From: CAXMQZ01 sp963707075
GTDB taxonomy: Bacteria; Acidobacteriota; Thermoanaerobaculia; Multivoradales; JAHEKO01
Assembly (NCBI GenBank): GCA_963707075.1
Contig: CAVPOX010000002.1
Coordinates: 1,736,001-1,800,000 of the forward strand
Direction of reading: 5' to 3'
DNA: 64,000 nucleotides
Shown: piece after piece, positions 1-9,002 of the stretch
How the letters are laid out: each line of letters starts with the position of its first letter
Numbering within the stretch: position 1 is the first letter of the stretch
Translations under genes and position numbers: made by a program
Notes under the pieces: generated by a model
Seen by the model: only the letters and a program-made list of their open reading frames with translations
The model's database searches: none
What the model was told of the DNA's origin: nothing

Positions 1-201
1 CACGGCGAACAGGTGGTTGTCGTCGTCGGACACCCCGAGTTTTATCCGAAATTCGGGTTCCTGCCGGCTAGACCCAAGGGTTTGCGTTACAAGGACGAGC
101 GGTACGATCCCTACTTCTTTGTTGCCGAGCTGCAAGAGGGTGCCCTGGAGGGGATCGCGGGTACGGTCGAGTACCACTCCGAATTCGACAAGCTCGAGTA
201 G
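1..201 (+). CDS. GNAT-family N-acetyltransferase, C-terminal part
   Basis: The reading frame is open from the first base of the window and ends with TAG at 199-201, so only the last 66 residues are present. The motif VVVVGHPEFYPKFGF near the visible start is the typical strand and loop before the last helix of YhbS-type GNAT acetyltransferases, which read G-x-P-x-Y-Y-x-x-F-G-F. These enzymes move an acetyl group from acetyl-CoA to an amine, but the substrate cannot be told from this fragment. It converges on the DUF4097 gene, with 11 bases between the two stops. Confidence 0.8.
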   Translation, partial: HGEQVVVVVGHPEFYPKFGFLPARPKGLRYKDERYDPYFFVAELQEGALEGIAGTVEYHSEFDKLE

Positions 202-212
202 AAGCCGGGTCG

Positions 213-1217
213 CTAACGCCGCAGCGTCACACTTCCGTCGACTGTGCGCACATAGATCGACCCACTGCCGGAACCGATCTGACCGGTCGTCCGACGCTTG
301 TCCTGCCGGAGATTGGTGACATCCTCCGCCATCAGACGGATTCGGCCGTCTCGCGTTTCGAGCTCGAAAGTCGCTGAGACTTCCTGGTCGAGATCAACCA
401 CCACATCACCGTCACCGACCCTCACCTGCAAATCGAGATCATTCATGGGCAGCAACGCAATTTCAACGTTCCCGTCGCCGCTGCGAATGTCTATCTTGCG
501 GGCCGCCACTTCCCTGAGCTCGGCGTCACCATCGGAAGCCGCGATTTCGAAACTTCCTTCGCAGCGATCGACAGTGACATCACCATCCTCGGTACGGATG
601 CGGCCGTGTTCGATACGGCAATCAAAGATCTCGATGTCGCCATCCTCGCTTTCGATATCCAGGTCACCGCGAATTCCGTCGATCTCCAGATCGCCGTCCT
701 CGAGACTTACCTCGGTACGCTCTGCCTCGATATTCGTCATCTCGACATCACCGTCTTCCAGCCTCATGCGTATGGAGCCCTTCCAGTCAGCAATCGCGAC
801 GTCGCCATCTTCGCCTTCGAGCTGCAGCTCAAGATAACCCGGCGCTTTGATCCTGAACCGATATTCACTCTCGCGATAGGTGGAAACTCCGATGTTCATC
901 CTCTTCGGCTCATGAACCACGACCGATATCGTGTTGCCATCCTGCGAGAAATCGACCTTGAACTCCGTGCTCTTCGACCACCCCATATTCGATGCCTGGG
1001 CCCGGTAGCGTACATCCACCTCTAGCGTGTTCTCATCCCAGGGTGTGATCTCCACATCTCCGTCACCGTGCTCGAGAACCAGACGCATCCCTTCCTCGAC
1101 ATCGAAGGTCTCGTTATAGTCCCGACTGATCTCTTCCGCCGCGAGTGGTTGTGCCAACCAACTGAGAGCAAGTGTCAGCGCGACGATGAGGTAAAGGCGC
1201 ATCGTTGTCTTCATCAT
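213..1217 (-). CDS. Exported DUF4097-type beta-repeat protein
   Basis: This 334-residue protein begins with a signal peptide (basic start, hydrophobic core, then QPLAAEE), so it should be exported to the periplasm or surface. The mature part is a series of short beta repeats built around acidic turns such as EDGDVE, GDGDVE and EDGDLE. That pattern is typical of the DUF4097 adhesin-like fold. The start is one of two tandem ATGs at 1217 and 1214, placed by a strong GGAGGAG a few bases upstream; longer readings would lack a sensible leader. No catalytic residues are visible. It is transcribed away from the serine-hydrolase-like gene, with 117 bases between them. Family members often sit near membrane-stress genes, but nothing here fixes the role. 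Confidence 0.8.
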   Translation of the reverse strand: MMKTTMRLYLIVALTLALSWLAQPLAAEEISRDYNETFDVEEGMRLVLEHGDGDVEITPWDENTLEVDVRYRAQASNMGWSKSTEFKVDFSQDGNTISVVVHEPKRMNIGVSTYRESEYRFRIKAPGYLELQLEGEDGDVAIADWKGSIRMRLEDGDVEMTNIEAERTEVSLEDGDLEIDGIRGDLDIESEDGDIEIFDCRIEHGRIRTEDGDVTVDRCEGSFEIAASDGDAELREVAARKIDIRSGDGNVEIALLPMNDLDLQVRVGDGDVVVDLDQEVSATFELETRDGRIRLMAEDVTNLRQDKRRTTGQIGSGSGSIYVRTVDGSVTLRR

Positions 1218-1334
1218 GGATCTCCTCCCGCGCCTCTTCCTACGAGGATGCCCGGGGCATGTTTCAGGTGGGCTCAACCCCGCTGCGTCGCTCAGCGCGT
1301 GGACATCGTCTCGGCAAGTCGGCAGAATCTTGCC

Positions 1335-3230
1335 GTGTCGTGCCACCGGAATCTCTTCTGGGCAACGCTGAGCTCGGCGGTTCTTGCTCTGGTTTCTCTC
1401 GCTACGGGCGCCTCGAGCGCTCAGGCCGATACCAGCTACCGGGACCAGAAGCAGCGACTGGCCGATATTCACATCCAGCCCCTGGTCGAAGACTGGTCGC
1501 GGATCAGTGGCGCTCCCGGTGGCGTCATTGCACTCGTGGACCACGATCAGATCCTGATGCTGCGGGGTTTCGGGCTGTCCAACACTGACACGGCGACCGC
1601 TGTCGATCCCGCCACCACTCTCTTCCAGGTCGGGGAATTGGTGCGTCCCATGACGGTGACTGCGGTTCTGCGAGCGATGGAACAGGGTCTCCTGTCGCTC
1701 GATGAAGATCTCTCTGGGCGAGCGGAGTTGGACTTCCTCGAGCTTGGCTCTTTCGGCGCCTTGACTCTGGAGCAGCTACTGCTTCATACGGCTGGCTTCG
1801 ACCACCGGGTCATCGCTAGCCGATCCGGGTCCGCAAGCGAGCTCCTTCCCCTGGCTACCTACTTGCGGCAACGCATGCCGACCCGCATTCTTCCTCCCGG
1901 GCGGATCAGTATCCCGTCGAGTCATGGCTTTGCCCTGGCGGGCTACATCCTCGAGACTGTTTCAGAGAGAACCTTCGCGCAATCTCTCGACGCTCTCGTC
2001 TTCCGCCCTCTGAAAATGGCCAGCTCGGTGGTGGATCCCATGGCTTCTGTCGGCGAGGCTCTTGCCACCGGTTACCGGACACATGGGGAAACGCTCGCCG
2101 AGGTCGAGGCCGATTTTCCCCAGACCGTTCCGGCATCCTTTCTTCTGACGACCGCCGCTGACATGGCCAGCTGGCTGCAGATCGTCCTCGGTGACGGAGT
2201 GATTCGTGGCACGCCATTCTTGAGCTCGGCGAGCATCGACCGACTGCTGCGACCGCGATTCAGCCATCACGATTCGCTCCCGGGAAGAACGCTCGCCTTC
2301 AAGGAGGGGTCCGAGTTCTCCCCGGCAGAGCTCTATCTCGCAGACCGGGGAGGTGGATTCAGCTCGGTGTTGATCATCATGCCGCAGCACCGTGTGGGGC
2401 TCTTCGCTGCCTTCAACAGCGAGTTGGACTTGTGGAATCTCGTCTACCCGATCCTCGACACCTTCGCGTCTCGCCTTCCTGATCAGCCCGCTTCCGCGTT
2501 CGCGGCGTCACCCACTTTCGCCGATCATCTCTCCGGCTACTGGCAGGATGCTGCCGTCTCGCGAACAACGGCCGAGAAGCTGCTGTCCCTGGTTCGGCAG
2601 GCGCGGCTCGTTCAGCTTCAGGATGGCTCCATCCTTTGGCAATCTCGCCGGTACAAGCCCTTCGGCCCGAACGAGTTTCTGGAGGTGGACGACGAGCAAC
2701 TTCGCTTCTGTCTTCTGGGCGACCCGCAACACCCAAGGTTCGCAGCAACGGAGAGCCTGGTTCTGGAGAGACTGCCCTGGTATGCGACCAAGCCTGTCCA
2801 GACCGCAGCCTGGATACTGTTCGCCACCCTCTTCCTGACCGCTGGCTGGCCGCGCCCGGCTCTGCCTGCCGAGCTTTCCGGGCTCGATCCGAGCGATACC
2901 TTCTCTCCGCGGTGGCCCTGGACTGCCGCGCGGCTGGCCGCCACCCTGAATTTTCTCTTCATCGCGATCCTGGCGATCCTTGCGGCCGGTGCGTTGCGCT
3001 GGAAGACGCCCGACCTGCTGCATGGAATCTCACCTGTCCTCTATGCGGTGCTCGGTCTGCCGATAGCGGCAGGCCTTTTCTCGCTGGTGGCAACCGCTGG
3101 TCTCGCGCCGGCCTGGAAATCTCCGTTTTGGAGCCGAAAGCAGCAGTGGTTCCTGACCCTGTTGATCGCAGGTCTGCTTCTCTTCGTGCCCTTCCTGAAG
3201 AGCTGGAATCTCTTCGGGTTTTACCTCTGA
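1335..3230 (+). CDS. Serine-hydrolase (beta-lactamase-like) fold protein with lost catalytic motifs and four C-terminal membrane helices
   Basis: The protein has about 631 residues if it starts at GTG 1335, which gives a clean signal peptide ending SSAQA/DTSY; ATG 1248 would add 29 residues before it. Residues 35-400 align by eye with class C beta-lactamase/PBP-like hydrolases (for example LLHTAGFDH and TTAADMASW). All three active-site motifs are altered. The S-x-x-K position reads ELVR (101-104), the Y-x-N position reads SSH (195-197), and the H/K-x-G position reads RGG (338-340). The last 140 or so residues hold four hydrophobic helices, so the domain is probably periplasmic and tethered to the membrane. 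It is most likely a pseudoenzyme, perhaps a binding or regulatory protein. The fold call is good; the function is unknown. Confidence 0.75.
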   Translation: MSCHRNLFWATLSSAVLALVSLATGASSAQADTSYRDQKQRLADIHIQPLVEDWSRISGAPGGVIALVDHDQILMLRGFGLSNTDTATAVDPATTLFQVGELVRPMTVTAVLRAMEQGLLSLDEDLSGRAELDFLELGSFGALTLEQLLLHTAGFDHRVIASRSGSASELLPLATYLRQRMPTRILPPGRISIPSSHGFALAGYILETVSERTFAQSLDALVFRPLKMASSVVDPMASVGEALATGYRTHGETLAEVEADFPQTVPASFLLTTAADMASWLQIVLGDGVIRGTPFLSSASIDRLLRPRFSHHDSLPGRTLAFKEGSEFSPAELYLADRGGGFSSVLIIMPQHRVGLFAAFNSELDLWNLVYPILDTFASRLPDQPASAFAASPTFADHLSGYWQDAAVSRTTAEKLLSLVRQARLVQLQDGSILWQSRRYKPFGPNEFLEVDDEQLRFCLLGDPQHPRFAATESLVLERLPWYATKPVQTAAWILFATLFLTAGWPRPALPAELSGLDPSDTFSPRWPWTAARLAATLNFLFIAILAILAAGALRWKTPDLLHGISPVLYAVLGLPIAAGLFSLVATAGLAPAWKSPFWSRKQQWFLTLLIAGLLLFVPFLKSWNLFGFYL

Positions 3231-3299
3231 GACCGAGACCTCAAGCTGCACCGGTATTCATGTAACAATCGCCGAGAATCGGCAGTGAGGATATTGATC

Positions 3300-4439
3300 A
3301 TGCAACCCAGGAGATTCCTGCCACTTTGCCTACTCTTGCTGCTTGCCGGTGCCAACGGCTCGCGAGCAGCGACGATCGCGCTCGACGTCGAGACGGCTGG
3401 GCACTTCGCCAACCTGGCACTGGAGTGCGTGCACCGCGAGTATCCCAACAAGATCAGCCATGTTCTGCAGGGCGACGCGGATGCCCTGCCTCCGAGAGAT
3501 CTCACGCCGGTCTTCTACGGGTGCTATGACTGGCACTCGGCCGTTCATGGTCACTGGCTGCTCGCCCGGTTGACCAGAGTCCTGCCCGCTGCGGACTTTG
3601 CTTCCGAGGCCCGCGCCGCCCTCAATCAGAGTTTCGAGGCCGCAGCCGTCGCCATCGAGGTCGACTACCTCGAGGGCCCTGGGCGCGTCTCGTTCGAACG
3701 CCCCTACGGTCTCGCGTGGCTACTCATGCTGGTGGCAGAGCTCCGCGATTGGGCCGATGATCCCGAGGCCCAGTGGTGGGCTTTCAATCTCGGCCCACTC
3801 GAATTGGCAGCAGCCGAGCGGTTGCGTGATTGGTTGCCCAAACTGGACTACCCGATTCGTGTTGGAGAGCACTCACAGACAGCTTTCGCCTTCGGTCTCA
3901 TCCTCGATTGGGCTCGGATTGCCGGCGACACGGAGATGGAGGAGCTCCTGGTCCGCAAGTCCCGCCAGTTCTACGCCGGAGATCGGGATTGCCCCTTGCG
4001 CTACGAGCCCTCGGGGCAGGACTTTCTCTCGCCGTGCCTTGCCGAAGCCGATCTCATGCGAAGGATCTTCGAGCCGATGGCCTTCGGTGCCTGGCTCGGA
4101 GCCTTTCTCCCTGGGGTTCCTCTCGAGGGCTCCGACGATTGGCTGCCGCCGGCCGTAGTCTCCGATCCAGGTGATCCCAAGCTCGCTCATCTCGATGGAC
4201 TGAACCTCAGCCGGGCCTGGATGCTCGAAGGCATCGCCGCAGGACTACCGACCGAAGATCCCCGACGAAAGGCTATTCTGGGTGCCGCTGACCGCCATCG
4301 TCACGCGGGCCTGCGGTCGGTCACGGGGGCGTACTATGAGGGAGGTCACTGGCTGGGGAGCTTTGCCACCTATCTCGTGACGGGCCGGGGTTTGCCAGCC
4401 GAGCCCGAAGAAGGCGACCAAAAAAGCAAGAAGCGCTAA
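3300..4439 (+). CDS. Exported DUF2891 family protein
   Basis: This 379-residue protein has a signal peptide (MQPRRFLPLCLLLLLAGANG then SRA/AT). The ATG at 3300 is preferred over an in-frame GTG at 3285 because GAGG lies nine bases before it. The body is typical of DUF2891: an early YGCYDWHSAVHGHW segment with conserved His and Trp, the sequence FERPYGLAWLL, and a late SHLL-equivalent region. The fold is predicted to be an alpha/alpha barrel like those of glycan-active enzymes, but no reaction is established for the family. It lies 69 bases after the serine-hydrolase-like gene, and the ClC gene follows five bases after its stop, so these may be cotranscribed. Confidence 0.85.
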   Translation: MQPRRFLPLCLLLLLAGANGSRAATIALDVETAGHFANLALECVHREYPNKISHVLQGDADALPPRDLTPVFYGCYDWHSAVHGHWLLARLTRVLPAADFASEARAALNQSFEAAAVAIEVDYLEGPGRVSFERPYGLAWLLMLVAELRDWADDPEAQWWAFNLGPLELAAAERLRDWLPKLDYPIRVGEHSQTAFAFGLILDWARIAGDTEMEELLVRKSRQFYAGDRDCPLRYEPSGQDFLSPCLAEADLMRRIFEPMAFGAWLGAFLPGVPLEGSDDWLPPAVVSDPGDPKLAHLDGLNLSRAWMLEGIAAGLPTEDPRRKAILGAADRHRHAGLRSVTGAYYEGGHWLGSFATYLVTGRGLPAEPEEGDQKSKKR

Positions 4440-4444
4440 CCGGC

Positions 4445-6196
4445 TTGACCACGCCCGAGACCAATCCCGTCTTTCGCCCGACCTACCGGCTGGTCGTCTA
4501 TTGCGTGCTCGTCGGACTCGTGGGCGCGCTTGCGGCCCTGGGATTCGATGCTCTGGTCGAGCTGACCCAGGATCTGATGCTGGAGGGTATCGGCCACTAC
4601 CGACCGCCGAGCCCACACGAGCCAGAGTTGGTCACCATTCCTCAGGGACTTTCGCGCCTCTGGCTGCCACTGGCGACAACGCTTGGCGGGTTGCTCAGCG
4701 GCTGGGTGGTCTATCGCTGGGCACCGGAGGCAGAGGGGCATGGAACCGATGCCGTGATTGGTTCATACCTGCAGCGTGGCGGAGAGATTCGCCCTCGAAT
4801 CCCGGCGATCAAGGCGATCTCTTCGGCGCTGACCATCGGTTCGGGAGGCGTGGCAGGACGCGAGGGCCCGACTGCCCAGATCTCTGTTGGTATTGGCACC
4901 GTCCTGGCGAGGTGGGCTGGCCTCCGCGGACAGGAACGCCGCTCGCTGCTTCTCGCTTCGATGGCCGCCGGGCTTGCCGCGATGTTCCGTGCCCCGCTCG
5001 GCATGGCGATCTTCTCGGTCGAGATTCTCTATTCGGGGATGGTGTTCGAGTCCGAAGCACTGATCTACACCGTCATCGCCGCGGTGACCTCCTATGCCTT
5101 CTACGGGCTCTTCGCGGGTTGGTCGCAACTGTTCACCATCCCGCAGGATCTGCATATCGAAAAGCCCGCGATCTTTCTAGCATTTGCGGTGCTGGGGTTG
5201 TTGGCCGGGCTGATAGGAGCCGTCTTGCCGACACTGCTCTACCGTCTCAGGGACCTTTTCCGACGTCTACCGGGTCCACCTCACATCCGGCCGGCAGTCG
5301 GCGGCCTGGCGGTCGGGCTGATCGCGCTGGTCGTTCCCGAAGTGCTTGGCACCGGCTACGGCTGGGTCGAGCTGGCCATGCTCGAGAAGTTGTCGATCAC
5401 CACGATCCTGCTGTTGTTGCTTCTCAAGGCCCCGGCAATGGCCCTGACGATCGGTTCAGGTGGCTCCGGCGGTGTGTTTGCTCCCACGCTCACCATCGGC
5501 GCCATGCTGGGCGCCGCCGTTGGCACAGCTCTGAACATGTTCGTGCCGAATGTCGACACACCGGTGGCTGGCTTTGTCGTTGTCGGAATGGCCTCGGTTT
5601 TTGCGGGGGCAGCCCGAGCCCCCATCTCGACTCTGATCATGGTGGCAGAGATGACCGGGGGCTACGCCCTCATCGCTCCTGCCATGTTGGCCAATATCCT
5701 GGCCTTCCTCATTCAACGCTCGCTGACGCATAACAGTGTTCATCCCACTCTCTACGAGTCCCAGGTCGAGACACGTGAGGATTCGCCACTGCATCGTGGG
5801 GTCTTTCTCCGCCGTGCCCTGGATATGTTGGACACCGGAAGCGTCGAACCCAAGAAGATGCAGCTACCCAGACTGATGAACCTCCTGCGTTTTGGTGAAA
5901 AGATCCAGGTCTCCGAGGGTGGTGAAATCCTCGTTACGGTCGACGTCCAACCGGGATCCGAGATCGTCGGTAAAACGGTCGCCGACACCCTTGGCCACAC
6001 TCGTGGCCTGACAGCGGTGGCCGTCATCAGGGGCAGCAACCTCCTCGCTCCGCGCGGCGATACTCGCTTCGCTGCCGGCGACCAGCTGTTGGCCATGACC
6101 CATCCGGACGTGCATGAACGCCTGCTGGAGCTTGTCGATGGCTCACATCTGAAAGATGATCTAAGCAGTCGGAACGAGTCTTCGTCAACCGACTGA
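4445..6196 (+). CDS. ClC-family chloride channel/antiporter with C-terminal TrkA-C (RCK-C) domain
   Basis: This 583-residue inner-membrane ClC protein shows the family pore motifs. GSGGVAGREGP carries the gating glutamate at about residue 140, and GSGGSGGVFAPTL is the third selectivity segment. About ten or more hydrophobic helices fill residues 15-430. Instead of the CBS pair found in many ClCs, residues 480-570 form a TrkA-C-like domain (VQPGSEIVGKTV, then GDQLLAMTHP), which in other transporters binds small ligands and controls opening. The apparent start is TTG at 4445, five bases after the DUF2891 stop; no better start lies before the first helix. Exchanger versus channel behaviour cannot be decided from sequence. 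Confidence 0.9.
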   Translation: MTTPETNPVFRPTYRLVVYCVLVGLVGALAALGFDALVELTQDLMLEGIGHYRPPSPHEPELVTIPQGLSRLWLPLATTLGGLLSGWVVYRWAPEAEGHGTDAVIGSYLQRGGEIRPRIPAIKAISSALTIGSGGVAGREGPTAQISVGIGTVLARWAGLRGQERRSLLLASMAAGLAAMFRAPLGMAIFSVEILYSGMVFESEALIYTVIAAVTSYAFYGLFAGWSQLFTIPQDLHIEKPAIFLAFAVLGLLAGLIGAVLPTLLYRLRDLFRRLPGPPHIRPAVGGLAVGLIALVVPEVLGTGYGWVELAMLEKLSITTILLLLLLKAPAMALTIGSGGSGGVFAPTLTIGAMLGAAVGTALNMFVPNVDTPVAGFVVVGMASVFAGAARAPISTLIMVAEMTGGYALIAPAMLANILAFLIQRSLTHNSVHPTLYESQVETREDSPLHRGVFLRRALDMLDTGSVEPKKMQLPRLMNLLRFGEKIQVSEGGEILVTVDVQPGSEIVGKTVADTLGHTRGLTAVAVIRGSNLLAPRGDTRFAAGDQLLAMTHPDVHERLLELVDGSHLKDDLSSRNESSSTD

Positions 6197-6234
6197 GTCC
6201 GGTTTTTTGCTCGATACTCGCGGAGGGATCGCTT

Positions 6235-6654
6235 ATGTTGATCGATGTCACATTTCCAGGTGGCCTGAAAGTCGACACCCATATCGGAGGGCATGTCGTG
6301 CAGTCTGACCAGCGTGAGAAGCATGGTGGAGATGGCGCTGCACCACCACCGTTCGACCTCTTCCTGGCTTCTATCGCGAATTGCATGGGTTTCTATGCTT
6401 TGCGCTTCTGTCAGCAACGAGAATTTGACACGGCCGGGCTGAAGCTGACCCTGGAGACGGAAAAGGATCCGGAGACCAACATGATCTCCGCCATCCATAC
6501 CAATCTGACGCTGCCGCCCGACTTTCCGGAGAAGTACGTCCGCGCCATCGAGCGCTCGATGGACCAATGTGCCGTCAAGAAGCACATGATGCAGCCACCG
6601 CGATTCGCGACCGAGACCACGATCCTCGACAGCACCGACGGGTCGGACTCATGA
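6235..6654 (+). CDS. OsmC family protein
   Basis: This 139-residue OsmC/Ohr-type protein has the two family cysteines, in IANCMGFYA and MDQCAVKK. In characterised members they reduce organic hydroperoxides by a thiol mechanism. The segment GGDGAAPPPFDLFLAS is the usual substrate-side loop. The ATG at 6235 follows a good GGAGGG ribosome binding site. The protein is cytoplasmic. Its stop overlaps the start of the M14 peptidase gene in an ATGA arrangement, so the two are probably translationally coupled, although their biochemical link is unclear. Confidence 0.9.
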   Translation: MLIDVTFPGGLKVDTHIGGHVVQSDQREKHGGDGAAPPPFDLFLASIANCMGFYALRFCQQREFDTAGLKLTLETEKDPETNMISAIHTNLTLPPDFPEKYVRAIERSMDQCAVKKHMMQPPRFATETTILDSTDGSDS

Positions 6655-8471
6655 GGCTTGCGGCAGGGGCTCTGCTGCTGGTAGTCATCCTCTGTCCTGC
6701 GATGATCCTCGGCGAAGAGCTCCCGATCGTCCCGGAAACCCTGTTGCCTCCTGTCATCGAATGGCACGGCGCCAGCGAAAGCCTGGTTGCCGGACCCAGA
6801 GACCCGTGGCAGACTCCGGCCGAGGCGAGCCACTTCGCACACACACCCACCTATGCCGAGACCATGGTTTGGCTCGCGCGTCTGGCAGACACGACGCCGA
6901 GGCTTCAGCTGGTCCCGTTGGCTGAGAGCTGGGAGGGCAGAACCATCTGGCTGGTGGCGGCCTCCGCGGAAGGTGCCTCTGATCCAGCAACGATCTCGGC
7001 TTCGGGCAAGCCGGTCCTCTTCGCTCAGGCGGGCATCCACTCGGGGGAGATCGATGGCAAGGACGCAGGTCTGATGCTACTGCGCGATCTGACCGTCGGC
7101 CCACTCTCGAATCTTCTGGATCGTGTGAGTGTCCTCTTCATTCCCATTCTCAATGTCGACGGCCACGAGCGCGTCTCGCCCTTCTCCCGCGTCAACCAAC
7201 GTGGCCCTTCCGAGATGGGATGGCGCACCAATGCCCGCAATCTCAATCTGAACCGCGACTTCGCCAAGCTCGACACCCCGGAGATTCGAGCCGTGGTCGA
7301 GGTGCTGGATCGCTGGCATCCCGATCTCTATCTCGATCTTCACGTCACCGACGGCGTCGAGAAGCAATACGATGTCACCTGGGGATTCAACGGCCGTCAC
7401 GCGCACTCACCAGCGATTGCACGGTGGCTGGAGGACCAGCTCGATCCAGCTCTTTCTTCAGGCCTCGCGGCGATGGGTCACATCCCGGGGCCGCACGTCT
7501 TCGTGTTCGACCGTGCTGATCTGGAGAAGGGAGTCTGGTTCTGGGAGGGGGGTCCGCGCTACTCGGATGGGTATGGCAGCACCCGACATGTGGCGACAGT
7601 CCTGGTGGAGAACCACTCACTCAAGCCCTACAAGCAACGAGTTCTCGGCACCAGGGTCCTCCTCGAGGTGGCAATCAGACTGTTGGCAGAGTCGGGTAGC
7701 ACCCTGAGAGAGGCAACCGCTGTCGACCGCGCCAGGCGCTGGCGGGAGCTCTCTTTGGGCTTCTCACGCAACCAGACACCCGATCCCGAACCCTTCGAAT
7801 TCCTCGCTGTCGAACACCAGCTGGAGCCCTCTTCCATCTCTGGAGACCTGCGAATTCAGTGGACGGGACGGCCGATCACCGTCGCGGTGCCTGCCTATCG
7901 AACGACCCACCCGCTCGCAACCGTGGTGCCCGCCACGGCCTACTGGGTGCCGGCAGCCTGGCCACAGGTCATCGAACGATTGGCGGCACACGGCATCGAC
8001 CTCGAGGTCCTCGAGCAACCCCGCAGCGTCGAGGTCGAGGTCTACCGCCTTGGGTCGCCGACCTATGGTGACGAACCTTTCGAAGGACGCCTCCGCGTCG
8101 AGGCCGAAGCCACGCCCGAGACGATGACTCGCATCTATGCCCGGGGCTCGGTGCGGGTGCCGACCGATCAGCCACTCGGGGTACTGGCAACGCTGCTACT
8201 CGAACCAGAATCTCCCGACTCCTTCTTTCAGTGGGGATTCTTCAGCGAAGTCTTTCAGCGCACCGAGTACGCTGAAGCCTATGTCCTCGAACCCCTGGCC
8301 GAGCAGATGCTGGCGGCCGATCCCGCTCTCCAGTCGGAGTTTGCTGCGCACCTCGCCTCCGACGAGGAGTTCGCTGCCAGCCCGCGCCAGCGACTCCAGT
8401 GGTTCTATGAACGCTCCCCGCTCCTGGACAGCAACTGGCGTCTCTACCCCGTCGGTCGCGAGATGCCCTGA
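6651..8471 (+). CDS. Exported M14 family zinc carboxypeptidase-like peptidase
   Basis: This 606-residue protein has a signal peptide (MRLAAGALLLVVILCPAMIL then GEE). The M14 zinc site is complete: HSGE supplies His130 and Glu133, LYLDLHVTDG supplies His231, and VLVENHS carries the general-base Glu320. NARNLNLNRDF contains the substrate-binding Asn-Arg pair. Residues after about 360 form a C-terminal extension without recognised motifs. The enzyme should cleave peptides or peptide cross-links in the periplasm; its exact substrate is not visible. The start ATG overlaps the OsmC stop (ATGA at 6651-6654). A hairpin 76 bases past the stop probably ends the transcript. Confidence 0.9.
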   Translation: MRLAAGALLLVVILCPAMILGEELPIVPETLLPPVIEWHGASESLVAGPRDPWQTPAEASHFAHTPTYAETMVWLARLADTTPRLQLVPLAESWEGRTIWLVAASAEGASDPATISASGKPVLFAQAGIHSGEIDGKDAGLMLLRDLTVGPLSNLLDRVSVLFIPILNVDGHERVSPFSRVNQRGPSEMGWRTNARNLNLNRDFAKLDTPEIRAVVEVLDRWHPDLYLDLHVTDGVEKQYDVTWGFNGRHAHSPAIARWLEDQLDPALSSGLAAMGHIPGPHVFVFDRADLEKGVWFWEGGPRYSDGYGSTRHVATVLVENHSLKPYKQRVLGTRVLLEVAIRLLAESGSTLREATAVDRARRWRELSLGFSRNQTPDPEPFEFLAVEHQLEPSSISGDLRIQWTGRPITVAVPAYRTTHPLATVVPATAYWVPAAWPQVIERLAAHGIDLEVLEQPRSVEVEVYRLGSPTYGDEPFEGRLRVEAEATPETMTRIYARGSVRVPTDQPLGVLATLLLEPESPDSFFQWGFFSEVFQRTEYAEAYVLEPLAEQMLAADPALQSEFAAHLASDEEFAASPRQRLQWFYERSPLLDSNWRLYPVGREMP

Positions 8472-8546
8472 ACCGGTGTCGACCTCCATGCCAATTGTCG
8501 TTGTCCTCGTGCAGGATGAGCGATCGACACATTCTGGTTGCACGAC

Positions 8547-8573
8547 TGCGGCCCTGCCGAGTCGAGGGCCGCA
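8547..8573 (+). terminator. Hairpin after the M14 peptidase gene
   Basis: TGCGGCCCT at 8547-8555 pairs perfectly with AGGGCCGCA at 8565-8573 around a nine-base loop. It is the first strong stem after the M14 stop. There is no following T-run, so it may act with Rho or only protect the 3' end. Confidence 0.45.
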
Positions 8574-8580
8574 ATCTAGT

Positions 8581-8660
8581 GCCCGACGGTGCGGGCGTCC
8601 ATTCGCCGAACGTAGCCTTACCCTCTTCTTGCGGAGTGAGGCGATCGGACGAGCGCACCG
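8581..8660. repeat. 80-bp repeat, copy 1
   Basis: This segment starts GCCCGACGG and ends GAGCGCACCG. It matches copy 3 at 76 of 80 positions in the same orientation. The core CGTCCATTCGCCGAACG is shared by all three copies. It sits in a non-coding stretch just after the hairpin that follows the M14 gene. Confidence 0.8.
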
Positions 8661-8700
8661 ACCAGCAGTCGGCACAGGGGCACGGCCGCTACAGGGACGG

Positions 8701-8757
8701 TCGTCCATTCGCCGAACGCAGCCTCAACCTCTTCTTGCGCAGTGAGGCGATTGGATG
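8701..8757. repeat. 80-bp repeat, copy 2 (shorter, diverged)
   Basis: This copy keeps the core CGTCCATTCGCCGAACG and the following CTCTTCTTGCG..AGTGAGGCGATTGGA. It lacks the first 15 or so bases and the GAGCGCACCG end seen in copies 1 and 3. Confidence 0.7.
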
Positions 8758-8820
8758 GCCAGACTGGATCCGTCGTCGAGGATCCCGCAGGGTACCGCAG
8801 GGTCTGCTCAGAACGCTTGC

Positions 8821-8979
8821 GGGTCGTTGGGGGTGATCCCGGAGGGCACGCTCACGCCAATTCGAATTGGGCCGGAAGGCGTTCGCTCCCTTTCCGGCGC
8901 GCCGCAACCTGAAAGGCCTGCAACGATCGTCTGGATGCGCTTGGAAAGAGGCCCGTCCTGGGACCATCCCCAACGACCC
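8821..8979. repeat. Long imperfect inverted repeat between repeat copies 2 and 3
   Basis: The left arm at 8821-8840 (GGGTCGTTGGGGGTGATCCC) is complementary to 8960-8979 at 18 of 20 positions. The interior also holds the palindrome GGCGCGCC. The stretch has no convincing gene. It could fold as a long hairpin, or be the body of a small mobile or dispersed element. Confidence 0.5.
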
Positions 8980-9002
8980 TCGGCGATATCGGAGCCGTGT
9001 GG

